DNA of 64,000 nucleotides, taken from the NCBI GenBank assembly GCA_048267305.1, contig JBLWXT010000007.1, positions 1 to 64,000 of the forward strand. The letters run 5' to 3'. The DNA comes from Owenweeksia sp048267305. GTDB lineage: Bacteria; Bacteroidota; Bacteroidia; Flavobacteriales; Schleiferiaceae. The notes below the pieces were generated by a model that did not search any database, was not told the DNA's origin, and worked only from the letters and a program-made list of their open reading frames with translations. The first letter of the stretch is position 1. The number at the start of each line of letters is the position of its first letter. Positions 40,753 to 48,282 of the stretch are shown here, in pieces. The position numbers and the translations under genes were made by a program.

Positions 40753-41880
40753 GTGCCCGGAATATATATCCACATACCATTTTGCCGAAGGGCCTGTACT
40801 TATTGTGATTTTCACTTTTCCACTTCGCTTGCACGAAAAGGAGAGGTGGTAAATGCCATTTGTAAGGAAATTGCCCTGCGCAAAGATTATCTCGATACCC
40901 CCGAAATTGACACTATTTATTTTGGAGGTGGCACGCCATCATTGCTTTCGCAAGATGAGCTGTTTCAGATTTTTGAGGAAATAGGAAACCACTTTACTAT
41001 TGCCAAAAATGCCGAAGTAACGCTGGAAGCTAATCCAGATGATCTTACGGATGAAAAGCTTGAAGAGCTTTCTATGTCTCCCGTTAACCGGCTTTCCATA
41101 GGGATACAAACCTTTGATGAGTACGACCTTAAGTTTATGAACCGCACCCATACTGCGGAGCAATCCAGGCAGTGTGTGGCCCGTGCGCGGGAGTTTGGTT
41201 TTGATAACCTCACCATTGATATGATATATGGTGTGCCGGGCCGTGATGAAGCTCATTGGGAAAAACAACTTCAGCAGGCATTGGAGCTTAACGTTCCTCA
41301 TATTTCGGCTTATGCCCTTACGGTAGAAAAGGAAACTGTGTTGGAAAACTGGATTAAAAAAGGCAAAGTGCCGCCTGTGGATGATGTTATTGCCGAGCGC
41401 AATTTTTACTTCCTCAGTAAAATTTTGCAGGATGCAGGTTACGAACATTATGAAATATCCAACTTCGCTAAGCCCGGTCATAGAGCGGTGCACAATTCCT
41501 CCTATTGGAAGGGCGCGCACTATCTTGGTCTGGGTCCGTCCGCTCATTCGTTTGATGGCAATAGTCGCCAATGGAATGTTTCCAATAATGCCATTTACAT
41601 CAGCTCACTTAAGGATGAGGAGTTAAACTTTGAAAAGGAAACCCTCTCTATAGCTGATCGCTTTAACGAAACCGTAATGACTTCACTTAGGCGCAAGGAA
41701 GGGATTGACATAAATGAGATTGACGCTCAGTTTGGCGTGGATTTCTCCAAACACCTGATGAAGGAAGCGGCATCCCTAATGAAACAAGGGAAGTTAGAGC
41801 AGGAAGGAGATAATCTCCTCATTCCTCCGGCTCAGCGCTTTTTTAGTGATGGTATAGCTGCCGGGTTGTTTTATGTGTAG
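40753..41880 (+). CDS. hemW: Heme chaperone HemW (radical SAM, coproporphyrinogen oxidase-like)
   Basis: The 375-residue protein starts at GTG 40753. It carries the radical SAM cluster motif CRRACTYCDFHF right after YIHIPFC. IYFGGGTPSLL, RLSIGIQTFDEYDL and DMIYGVPGRDE follow. The HemW-like C-terminal domain includes YEISNFAKPGHRAVHN and YLGLGPSAHSF. HemW delivers heme to respiratory enzymes and lacks true HemN activity. It follows the orphan kinase closely. Confidence 0.9.
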   Translation: MPGIYIHIPFCRRACTYCDFHFSTSLARKGEVVNAICKEIALRKDYLDTPEIDTIYFGGGTPSLLSQDELFQIFEEIGNHFTIAKNAEVTLEANPDDLTDEKLEELSMSPVNRLSIGIQTFDEYDLKFMNRTHTAEQSRQCVARAREFGFDNLTIDMIYGVPGRDEAHWEKQLQQALELNVPHISAYALTVEKETVLENWIKKGKVPPVDDVIAERNFYFLSKILQDAGYEHYEISNFAKPGHRAVHNSSYWKGAHYLGLGPSAHSFDGNSRQWNVSNNAIYISSLKDEELNFEKETLSIADRFNETVMTSLRRKEGIDINEIDAQFGVDFSKHLMKEAASLMKQGKLEQEGDNLLIPPAQRFFSDGIAAGLFYV

Positions 41881-41931
41881 AATAAAAGCTTTGTAAAATT
41901 GACAAGAGGTGAAGTTGTGTCGGGTATTTAA

Positions 41932-41980
41932 TTACCTCAACGCGGAGTGCTTTGCGAAATCTTTGCGCCTTGGCGGTGAA
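41932..41980. repeat. Dispersed CGCAGAG-type intergenic repeat, degenerate copy
   Basis: TTACCTCAACGCGGAG (41932-41947) matches the minus strand at 54085-54100 at 15 of 16 bases. Further TTTGCG and TTGGCGG units follow. It lies in the 201-base hemW-cyclase gap, which holds no other feature I can support. Confidence 0.45.
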
Positions 41981-42081
41981 AAAGATATCAAAAACATCCA
42001 GTAAAAAGTGTTTGAATAAACATACAGGAAGGTTGTTGCTTCAACTTTACGAACTTCGCGTTTCTCAAAAATTTGCTTTCC

Positions 42082-42828
42082 ATGAAAATAAGCCTCACCC
42101 ACGCCCTTAAAACCTATACCACTGATCTCTCCAAAGGCATTGACCTATCCTCAGTATTAGGTAAACCCGGTGAGGAGCTGAAAGCCTGGGGAGCGGATGA
42201 TGTGGATATTTCGCCTGTGGAGCGCGATGGCTGGGTAGGTAGCGTGAAGGAAGGCTCGCCCGTTAATTTCTTCAATATCAAATTCAATCCCCATGGTAAT
42301 GGAAGCCACACCGAAACGGTAGGTCATATTTCTCCTGAAAAGGAAAGTGTGAATACTCACCTAAAGCAACACCACCTTATAGCACATGTGATTCATCTTT
42401 CCCCGCAAGGGAAAAATGGTGATGAGATAATAACCCTGGAAGAGCTTAAACAGAAGAGTATAAATTGGGATGGTTTGGATGCTTTGATTGTGCGAACTGG
42501 CGATTACAGCCCCGGCCATGATTTCTCCAATACCAACGCTCCCTATTTTGAGCCAGAGCTTTTGGCGTATGTGCGTGATTTTGGCATCAAGCATTTTTTA
42601 GTTGATTTACCTTCAGTAGACAGGGAAGAGGATGAGGGCAAACTGTTGGCTCACCATGCCTTTTGGAATTATCCGCAAAACCCAAGGATGGATGCCACTA
42701 TTAGTGAATTGCTTCGCATTCCTGCTGACGTAGCTGAAGGCCTGTATTTACTGAATCTCCAAACGGCAGCCTTTGAAAATGATGCGGCTCCTTGCCGGCC
42801 GGTGATTTTTAGGTTGGTAGAAGAATAA
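42082..42828 (+). CDS. Cyclase family protein (kynurenine formamidase-like)
   Basis: The 248-residue protein fits the cyclase/kynurenine formamidase family. It has a metal-binding segment HGNGSHTETVGHI corresponding to the family motif HxGTHxDxPxH, then ALIVRTGDYSPGHDF and FLVDLPSVDREEDEG. The exact substrate is uncertain. An in-frame TTG lies 9 bases upstream, but ATG 42082 is preferred. It appears monocistronic. The neighbours do not include other tryptophan-degradation genes, so formamidase activity is only a guess. Confidence 0.7.
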   Translation: MKISLTHALKTYTTDLSKGIDLSSVLGKPGEELKAWGADDVDISPVERDGWVGSVKEGSPVNFFNIKFNPHGNGSHTETVGHISPEKESVNTHLKQHHLIAHVIHLSPQGKNGDEIITLEELKQKSINWDGLDALIVRTGDYSPGHDFSNTNAPYFEPELLAYVRDFGIKHFLVDLPSVDREEDEGKLLAHHAFWNYPQNPRMDATISELLRIPADVAEGLYLLNLQTAAFENDAAPCRPVIFRLVEE

Positions 42829-42847
42829 GGGTTTACTAGTTCTCAAG

Positions 42848-42966
42848 GCACTTTAAAGTGCACGGGATATGGGATTTATTTCTTTGATAACCATTGAGTT
42901 TTTTCGGGCAATTGGGCTGGATCCTTGCCTTCCTTCAAAACAAAATCGCCTTTTATACGATTTTTT
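42848..42966. other. Palindrome and terminator-like hairpin between cyclase gene and queA
   Basis: A 14-base perfect palindrome GCACTTTAAAGTGC lies at 42848-42861. Further right, AAAATCG (42942-42948) pairs with CGATTTT (42958-42964) and is followed by T. It may end the cyclase transcript just before the queA promoter. Confidence 0.35.
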
Positions 42967-42970
42967 ACAT

Positions 42971-42978
42971 TACTTTTG
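42971..42978 (+). promoter_or_regulatory. -7 element of queA
   Basis: TACTTTTG is an exact TAnnTTTG match, 49 bases before the queA ATG at 43028. Confidence 0.5.
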
Positions 42979-43027
42979 CCGCCATTTTTATCAATGTTTT
43001 TAACTAAAATTTCAAAGCCCGTAAGCT

Positions 43028-44083
43028 ATGAAGATGAAACTTTCCCACTTCACCTATACCCTCCCAAAAGAGCTTATAGCTGACAGACCCACCACACATC
43101 GTGACGATAGCCGCCTTTTGGTGGTGCACCGCAAAACCGGAACTTTTGAACATCGCATGTTCCATGATATTCTGGATTATTTTGACGAAGGTGATATTAT
43201 GGTGTTGAACAATACCAAGGTTTTCCCTGCCCGTATGTATGGCAACAAGGAAAAAACCGGTGCCCGTATCGAGGTTTTCCTGCTTCGCGAACTGAATACC
43301 GAAAGCCGCCTTTGGGATGTGCTTGTAGATCCGGCTCGTAAAATCCGTATTGGTAACAAACTTTATTTTGGAGAGGATGATAGCCTTGTTGCAGAGGTTA
43401 TTGATAATACCACCTCTCGTGGTCGTACCCTTCGCTTTTTGTATGATGGAAGCTATGAGGAGTTCCGTGCAAAGCTTGCTGAGCTTGGCGAAACCCCAAT
43501 CCCAAAATACATCGGCCGTGAGCCGGATGAAGAAGATATAGACCGTTACCAGTCTATTTTTGCAAAGAAGGAAGGAGCTGTAGCTGCCCCTGTGGCTAGT
43601 CTGCACTTTAGTAAGCAGCTAATGAAGCGTGCTGAAATTAAAGGTGTAAACTTCGCTGAGCTTACCCTGCATGTTGGTTTGGGAACTTTCCGCCCCGTTG
43701 AGGTAGAAGATCTTAGCAAACACAAAATGGATAGTGAGCAATATTGGGTATATCCCGAAACTGCAGCTGCCGTAAATAAATCTATTGATGCCCGCAAGAA
43801 AGTATGTGCAGTAGGTACTACTTCCATGCGTGCTATGGAGAGTTCGGTTAGCACTGATGGCCACCTTAAGGCAAGCGAGGGTTGGACAAATAAATTTATT
43901 TTTCCTCCTTATGAATTTGAGGTTACGGATGCGCTTATAACAAATCTTCACCCACCACAAAGTACCCTTATGATGATGACAGCTGCCCATGGTGGTTATG
44001 ATCTTATTATGAAGGCCTATAAGGAAGCTGTAAAAGAGAAGTACCGCTTTTTGAGTTATGGTGATGCGATGTTGATTTTGTAA
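43028..44083 (+). CDS. queA: S-adenosylmethionine:tRNA ribosyltransferase-isomerase
   Basis: The 351-residue enzyme is full length and forms epoxyqueuosine on tRNA. It shows KLSHFTYTLPKELIAD, NNTKVFPARMYGNK, the SLHFSKQLMKR segment, LHVGLGTFRPVEVED and NLHPPQSTLMMM. The ATG at 43034 two codons later is an equally good start. A terminator follows at 44133. Confidence 0.96.
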   Translation: MKMKLSHFTYTLPKELIADRPTTHRDDSRLLVVHRKTGTFEHRMFHDILDYFDEGDIMVLNNTKVFPARMYGNKEKTGARIEVFLLRELNTESRLWDVLVDPARKIRIGNKLYFGEDDSLVAEVIDNTTSRGRTLRFLYDGSYEEFRAKLAELGETPIPKYIGREPDEEDIDRYQSIFAKKEGAVAAPVASLHFSKQLMKRAEIKGVNFAELTLHVGLGTFRPVEVEDLSKHKMDSEQYWVYPETAAAVNKSIDARKKVCAVGTTSMRAMESSVSTDGHLKASEGWTNKFIFPPYEFEVTDALITNLHPPQSTLMMMTAAHGGYDLIMKAYKEAVKEKYRFLSYGDAMLIL

Positions 44084-44091
44084 ATCATTCT

Positions 44092-44111
44092 CACGCTGAT
44101 CTCGCAGATCA
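44092..44111 (+). repeat. Outer, partial copy of the CGCAGAT repeat
   Basis: CACGCTGATCTCGCAGATCA matches the first 20 bases of the inverted-repeat arm at 44174 in 17 positions and in the same orientation. It lies directly after the queA stop codon. Confidence 0.5.
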
Positions 44112-44132
44112 TGTACAGATTTTAATATTGAG

Positions 44133-44165
44133 GCCCTGCTTTCTGTATAGAGAGCGGGGCTTTTT
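44133..44165 (+). terminator. Terminator of queA
   Basis: GCCCTGCT (44133-44140) pairs with AGCGGGGC (44153-44160), allowing one G-T pair, followed by TTTTT. Confidence 0.75.
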
Positions 44166-44173
44166 GGTTGGGG

Positions 44174-44650
44174 CACGCAGATTTCGCAGATAAGCGCAGA
44201 TTTTCAGTAGTGTTTGTTGGAGAAATATGGATGCTATAAGTTGTTTGCCATTCTCTTGATTTGTATTGGCACTTCATTGAAGTTGATCAATAGGCCAAGT
44301 TTTATCCCGGTTAACTTTAAGTAAGTCATAAGTTGTTTATGGTGAACCGGTGCCAACGCTTCAACAGATTTTAGTTCTATAATCACCCTATCTTCTACTA
44401 ATAAATCGAGCTTCAGTGCTTGTCCTAAATCTTCGCCTCGGAAAATCACCGGAACAGGTACTTGCCGAACAACATTTAATCCTCTTTCTGATAACACATT
44501 GAACATAGCTGCTTCATAAATACTTTCAAGTAGGCCAGGGCCAAGTTCATTGTAAACCTCAAAGGCAACTCCCCTGATCAAATATGAAATATCGTTTTCA
44601 GTCATTACTGGAAAGTGAGATATCTGCGTCTATCTGCGAAATCTGCGTGA
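44174..44650. mobile_element. Cassette of 477 bp: GxxExxY gene between 28-bp inverted repeats
   Basis: The left arm 44174-44201 and the reverse complement of 44623-44650 agree at 26 of 28 bases. Both start CACGCAGATTTCGCAGATA and end CGCAGAT, and each arm has three CGCAGAT units spaced 9 and 10 bases. The only gene inside is the GxxExxY gene. The shape is that of a small mobile or mobilised element. No transposase is present and no target duplication was obvious. Confidence 0.55.
44234..44605 (-). CDS. GxxExxY family protein (PD-(D/E)XK nuclease-like fold)
   Basis: The 123-residue protein has the naming motif GLLESIYE at about residues 23-30. It also has a nuclease-like core: LDLLVEDRVIIELKSVE supplies the D-x(n)-E-L-K pattern of PD-(D/E)XK enzymes, and HKQLMTYLKLTG follows. 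The family (PF13366) is abundant in Bacteroidota and its role is not established. The gene starts 18 bases inside the right inverted repeat and ends 32 bases before the left one. It follows korB by 49 bases on the same strand but looks inserted rather than part of that operon. Confidence 0.85.
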   Translation of the reverse strand: MTENDISYLIRGVAFEVYNELGPGLLESIYEAAMFNVLSERGLNVVRQVPVPVIFRGEDLGQALKLDLLVEDRVIIELKSVEALAPVHHKQLMTYLKLTGIKLGLLINFNEVPIQIKRMANNL

Positions 44651-44654
44651 AATA

Positions 44655-45659
44655 TCAATCCACAACCCAACTATTCTTCCCTCGTATCAGCTTATCCAAA
44701 TCAGGTTCACCCTGAATGGATTTTGCTTTCTCCAGTTGGTTCATCATGGCGTCTTCATAGGTAAAGCGCTCTTCCTGATAAAGCACTCCAAACGGACGCG
44801 GGGTTTCATCGCCAAACATTCGGCTGAGAAGGTGAGCCTTAGTAGGGTCTTTGGGGTCGTGAATCCACAGATCGTTTTCGGAATGGCCTTCGCTGAGGTT
44901 TACAATTTCGGGCTTCAGGCCGTTAAGTCGTATTCCCTTTTGGCCCCCTTCAAAGGTGATAGGCTTACCTTCTTCCAACTTTATAGTGGTGGAGTCCTTT
45001 TGTTTTTTATCTGTGAATTTTTCAAAGGCACCATCATTAAAGACATTGCAGTTTTGGTAAATCTCTACAAAGGAAGTTCCCTTGTGTTGATGAGCCTGCC
45101 TTAGTATTTCGCGCATGTGGATAGGGTCACGATCCATGCTGCGGGCCACAAAAGTAGCATCCGCGCCAAGCGCCAAAGCCGATGGATTGAAAGGGTGATC
45201 TATACTTCCCAGTGGACTGGATTTGGTGTGTTTGCCAATTTCAGAAGTAGGCGAATATTGTCCTTTGGTTAGTCCGTAAATCTCATTATTGAAGAGAAGC
45301 ACGTTGATGTCAAAATTGCGTCTCAACAAGTGTATCAGCTGGTTTCCACCGATGGAAAGTCCATCGCCATCACCGGTTACTACCCACACGCTGAGGTTGG
45401 GGTTGGCAGCTTTCAGTCCGCTGGCCACAGAAGGTGCACGGCCATGGATACTGTGCATTCCATAGCTATTCATATAATACGGAAAGCGCGAGCTACACCC
45501 AATCCCCGAAATGAAAACAAGGTTTTCGCGTGCAATGCCCAGCTCGGGCAATACGGTTTGCATTTGCTTTAAAATACTATAATCACCACAGCCCGGGCAC
45601 CAGCGTATATCCTGGTCGGTAGCGAGGTCTTTGGGGGTGATGGTTCCGTTTGTGTTCAT
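44655..45659 (-). CDS. korB: 2-oxoacid:ferredoxin oxidoreductase, beta subunit
   Basis: The 334-residue thiamine-diphosphate subunit shows IRWCPGCGDYSIL and SGIGCSSRFP with Cys residues for a [4Fe-4S] cluster. The TPP motif VVTGDGDGLSIGGNQLIH, FNNEIYGLTKGQYSPT and the later Cys in EIYQNCNVFND follow. It pairs with the fused gamma-alpha subunit gene upstream to oxidise a 2-oxoacid such as 2-oxoglutarate and reduce ferredoxin. An unrelated membrane-protein gene separates the two subunit genes. Confidence 0.92.
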   Translation of the reverse strand: MNTNGTITPKDLATDQDIRWCPGCGDYSILKQMQTVLPELGIARENLVFISGIGCSSRFPYYMNSYGMHSIHGRAPSVASGLKAANPNLSVWVVTGDGDGLSIGGNQLIHLLRRNFDINVLLFNNEIYGLTKGQYSPTSEIGKHTKSSPLGSIDHPFNPSALALGADATFVARSMDRDPIHMREILRQAHQHKGTSFVEIYQNCNVFNDGAFEKFTDKKQKDSTTIKLEEGKPITFEGGQKGIRLNGLKPEIVNLSEGHSENDLWIHDPKDPTKAHLLSRMFGDETPRPFGVLYQEERFTYEDAMMNQLEKAKSIQGEPDLDKLIRGKNSWVVD

Positions 45660-45689
45660 GTTATATTTTTAGCAGATACTTGATAAAGG

Positions 45690-46193
45690 TTATTTGTTTA
45701 TGGTTTTTCTAAGAAATATCAAACCAGTAACAAGAAAAACCAATCCGACTACAAAAATTTCAATGTATGATTTCGATAAATAGGATTTGTTCTCATTAAA
45801 ACTTGCTAAGATTTTGTGGTCTTTCTCCAATTGAGCTATTGATTGAATTCTCAAGTTGGGTTCAAAATGGTAATATAGGGTCATTTCATCGCCAGGTTTA
45901 AGTTGTTCAGCCAATGACTTTAGTGGAAGATTTAAATGATAGAGAGCATAGACCAAAGAATCTGATTCCAATTTAAATCCTAAATAATCCGAATCTGTGT
46001 ATTTAAAATAGGGGTGATTTACCACCGTTGAATCAATCATTTGAGATTCTTGAATAATACCTACCGTTTTTTCTGCATGCGCTAAATCTCTCGAGGATAG
46101 TTCTATAAAAAGCTTTAGACCGATGAATGTGCCTAAGATACCGAAGCCGGACATCACTCCAAAGAATAAGGTATTTCTTGATTTAATAGTCAT
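45690..46193 (-). CDS. Two-helix membrane protein of unknown function inserted between korA and korB
   Basis: The 167-residue product has an N-terminal membrane helix (LFFGVMSGFGILGTFIGL) and a C-terminal one (IEIFVVGLVFLVTGLIFL), with a 110-residue domain between them that should lie outside the cytoplasmic membrane. It loosely recalls DUF3592-type proteins but lacks a clear motif. It begins 1 base after korA and ends 30 bases before korB. Base composition is A/T-rich compared with the kor genes. Function unknown. Confidence 0.55.
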   Translation of the reverse strand: MTIKSRNTLFFGVMSGFGILGTFIGLKLFIELSSRDLAHAEKTVGIIQESQMIDSTVVNHPYFKYTDSDYLGFKLESDSLVYALYHLNLPLKSLAEQLKPGDEMTLYYHFEPNLRIQSIAQLEKDHKILASFNENKSYLSKSYIEIFVVGLVFLVTGLIFLRKTINK

Positions 46194-46194
46194 G

Positions 46195-48018
46195 CTAACA
46201 ATATCTCCTCACCTCCTCCAAAATTTCCTTCGCTTTAAAAGGCATTCCCTGAATTTTATTTAACCCGTGGATGTTGCCCTTAAACTCCTGCTTCAGGATT
46301 TTTACCAATTGGCCGTTATTTAGCTCGGGAACTATTATCGTTTCAAACTGGCTAATGATTTCGCCTAAGTTGCCATCAAAAGGAAGTAGGTGCCTTAAGT
46401 GCAGTTGCGATACGGACAAACCTTCCTCGCGCGCCCAGCGCACAGCCACTTTGTTGGAGCCTAATGTACTTCCCCAACCCACTACCAAAACTTTGCCTGA
46501 GCTTTCGCCCTGTATAAGTTTAAGAGCCTCATAAGTATTGGCAATTTTAGCCACTTTCTCCGCTCGTATTTTCACCATCTTCTCATGGTTTTCGGGGCTG
46601 TAGCTTACGTTTCCGGTAATGTCTTCTTTTTCAAGGCCACCCATACGGTGCTCTTTTTCGGCCATACCCGGAATAGCCCATTGGCGGGTTCCGTTTTCAT
46701 TTCGGGCGTAAGGTTGGTAATTTTCCCCTTCTGCAAAAAGTGGTTTTATTTCCGGTAAATCTGCAGCCTTGGGAAATTTCCATGGCTCGGCACCATTGGC
46801 CAAATAACCATCAGAAAGCAGAATGACAGGAGTCATTCGTTCTACTGCAATTTTGCAGGCCTCCATAGCTGCAAAAAAGCAGTCGGAAGGAGAGTTGGCT
46901 GCAATCACAGGGATAGGCGCTTCTCCGTTTCTCCCGTATAGGGCCTGAAGTAAATCAGCTTGTTCTGTTTTGGTGGGTAAACCTGTTGATGGTCCACCGC
47001 GCTGAACGTTTACGATAACCATGGGCAGTTCCAGCATCATGGCTAAGCCGAGGGCCTCACCTTTAAGTGCCATACCCGGACCACTGGTAGCGGTGATGGC
47101 AAGGCTTCCGCCAAAAGCGGCACCTATAGCTGCTGTAACAGCCGCAATCTCATCTTCTGCCTGAAATGTTTTTACACCAAAGTTTTTCTGGCGCGCCAAA
47201 AAGTGGAGAATATCAGAAGCAGGAGTAATAGGATATCCGGCAAAAAAAAGTTCCAAACCTGATTTTTGAGAGGCGGCTACTAATCCCAAGCCAAGGGCTT
47301 CATTACCTACAATGTTGCGATATTCGCCCGGTTCAAGTTTAGCCTTTTCAATAGTGTATCTGGTGGAAGCCTCAATGGTTTCACCATAGTGATAACCTGC
47401 TTTTAGAGCTCGTAAATTCGCCTCCAGCACTTCAGGCTTTGCCTTAAACTTCTCCGAAAGGAAATTAAGGGTTGGCTCCAAACTGCGGTTGTAAAGCCAG
47501 TATACCAAGCCCAATACAAACAGGTTCCGCGATTGATCCTTCTCTTTATTTCCTAGAGGTAAATCGGCTACAGCCGTACGGTTGAGGCCGGTAACATCTA
47601 TTCTATAAACTTTATAGTCGTTATGATTTATTTGGTCCAGCGGATTAATGGATTCATCCATTTTGGCCAAACGCAGATTTTTTTTGTCAAAGCCACTTTC
47701 ATCGGCAATGATGGTTCCGCCCTTTCTAAGGTTTCTGAAGTTTTTACTGAAAGCAGCGGCATTCATGGCTACCAATACATCCGGCTCGGCACCGGGGGTG
47801 TCAATCTCCACGCTTCCAAAATGTATTTGAAAACCCGAAACACCGGCCACCGTTCCTATCGGGGCGCGTATCTCTGCGGGAAAATCGGGGAAGGTACTAA
47901 GGTCATTTCCCTGTAAAGCGGTGGTTAATGTAAACTGGCTTCCTGCCAACTGAATACCATCTCCTGAGTCACCTGCAAAGTGGATGGTAACTTTTTTAAG
48001 AACCTCTGTTTGCGACAT
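46195..48018 (-). CDS. korA: 2-oxoacid:acceptor oxidoreductase, fused gamma-alpha subunit
   Basis: The 607-residue subunit has an N-terminal gamma domain (VTIHFAGDSGDGIQLAGSQF, FPAEIRAPIGTVAGVSGFQI) at about residues 1-190. The alpha domain follows with the family motif GYPITPASDILHFLA, FQAEDEIAAVTAAIGA and TATSGPGMALKGEALGLA. The C-terminal part carries LVVGWGSTLG. It is the gamma-alpha type seen in aerobic KorAB enzymes. Located 1 base after the Nfu-like gene and upstream of korB. Confidence 0.93.
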   Translation of the reverse strand: MSQTEVLKKVTIHFAGDSGDGIQLAGSQFTLTTALQGNDLSTFPDFPAEIRAPIGTVAGVSGFQIHFGSVEIDTPGAEPDVLVAMNAAAFSKNFRNLRKGGTIIADESGFDKKNLRLAKMDESINPLDQINHNDYKVYRIDVTGLNRTAVADLPLGNKEKDQSRNLFVLGLVYWLYNRSLEPTLNFLSEKFKAKPEVLEANLRALKAGYHYGETIEASTRYTIEKAKLEPGEYRNIVGNEALGLGLVAASQKSGLELFFAGYPITPASDILHFLARQKNFGVKTFQAEDEIAAVTAAIGAAFGGSLAITATSGPGMALKGEALGLAMMLELPMVIVNVQRGGPSTGLPTKTEQADLLQALYGRNGEAPIPVIAANSPSDCFFAAMEACKIAVERMTPVILLSDGYLANGAEPWKFPKAADLPEIKPLFAEGENYQPYARNENGTRQWAIPGMAEKEHRMGGLEKEDITGNVSYSPENHEKMVKIRAEKVAKIANTYEALKLIQGESSGKVLVVGWGSTLGSNKVAVRWAREEGLSVSQLHLRHLLPFDGNLGEIISQFETIIVPELNNGQLVKILKQEFKGNIHGLNKIQGMPFKAKEILEEVRRYC

Positions 48019-48019
48019 T

Positions 48020-48280
48020 TTACGCCTTCTTACTCATTCCTATTTCAACTACACGGCTTACTTCCGGGGCATATTTTTTAACGGTCATTTCCACTCCGCT
48101 TTTCAGCGTCATCTGGTTTACCGAACAACCAGTGCAAGCACCATGAAGTTGCACTTTTACCGTGCCATCATCGTCCAGTTCAATAAAGCTAATGTCGCCA
48201 CCATCCGAATTTAAAAACGGGCGGATTTCATCCAAAGCCACATTTATTTTCACGATGGTTGCTGTTTTATCTGCTATCAT
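48020..48280 (-). CDS. NifU-like (Nfu) Fe-S scaffold domain protein
   Basis: The 86-residue protein consists of a single Nfu domain with FLNSDGGDISFIEL and the cluster-binding pair in GACTGCSVNQMTLKSG. Nfu proteins deliver [4Fe-4S] clusters to target enzymes. The start at ATG 48280 is used; an upstream in-frame start at 48310 would run into the Mrp gene. It sits 2 bases after the Mrp stop and 1 base before korA, so all are co-transcribed. The partner enzyme KorAB needs a [4Fe-4S] cluster, which gives a likely client. Confidence 0.9.
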   Translation of the reverse strand: MIADKTATIVKINVALDEIRPFLNSDGGDISFIELDDDGTVKVQLHGACTGCSVNQMTLKSGVEMTVKKYAPEVSRVVEIGMSKKA

Positions 48281-48282
48281 AA

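Noticed and set aside
42073..42081. TTG start of the cyclase-family protein
   Set aside because: An ATG lies three codons later and directly begins the family-like sequence.
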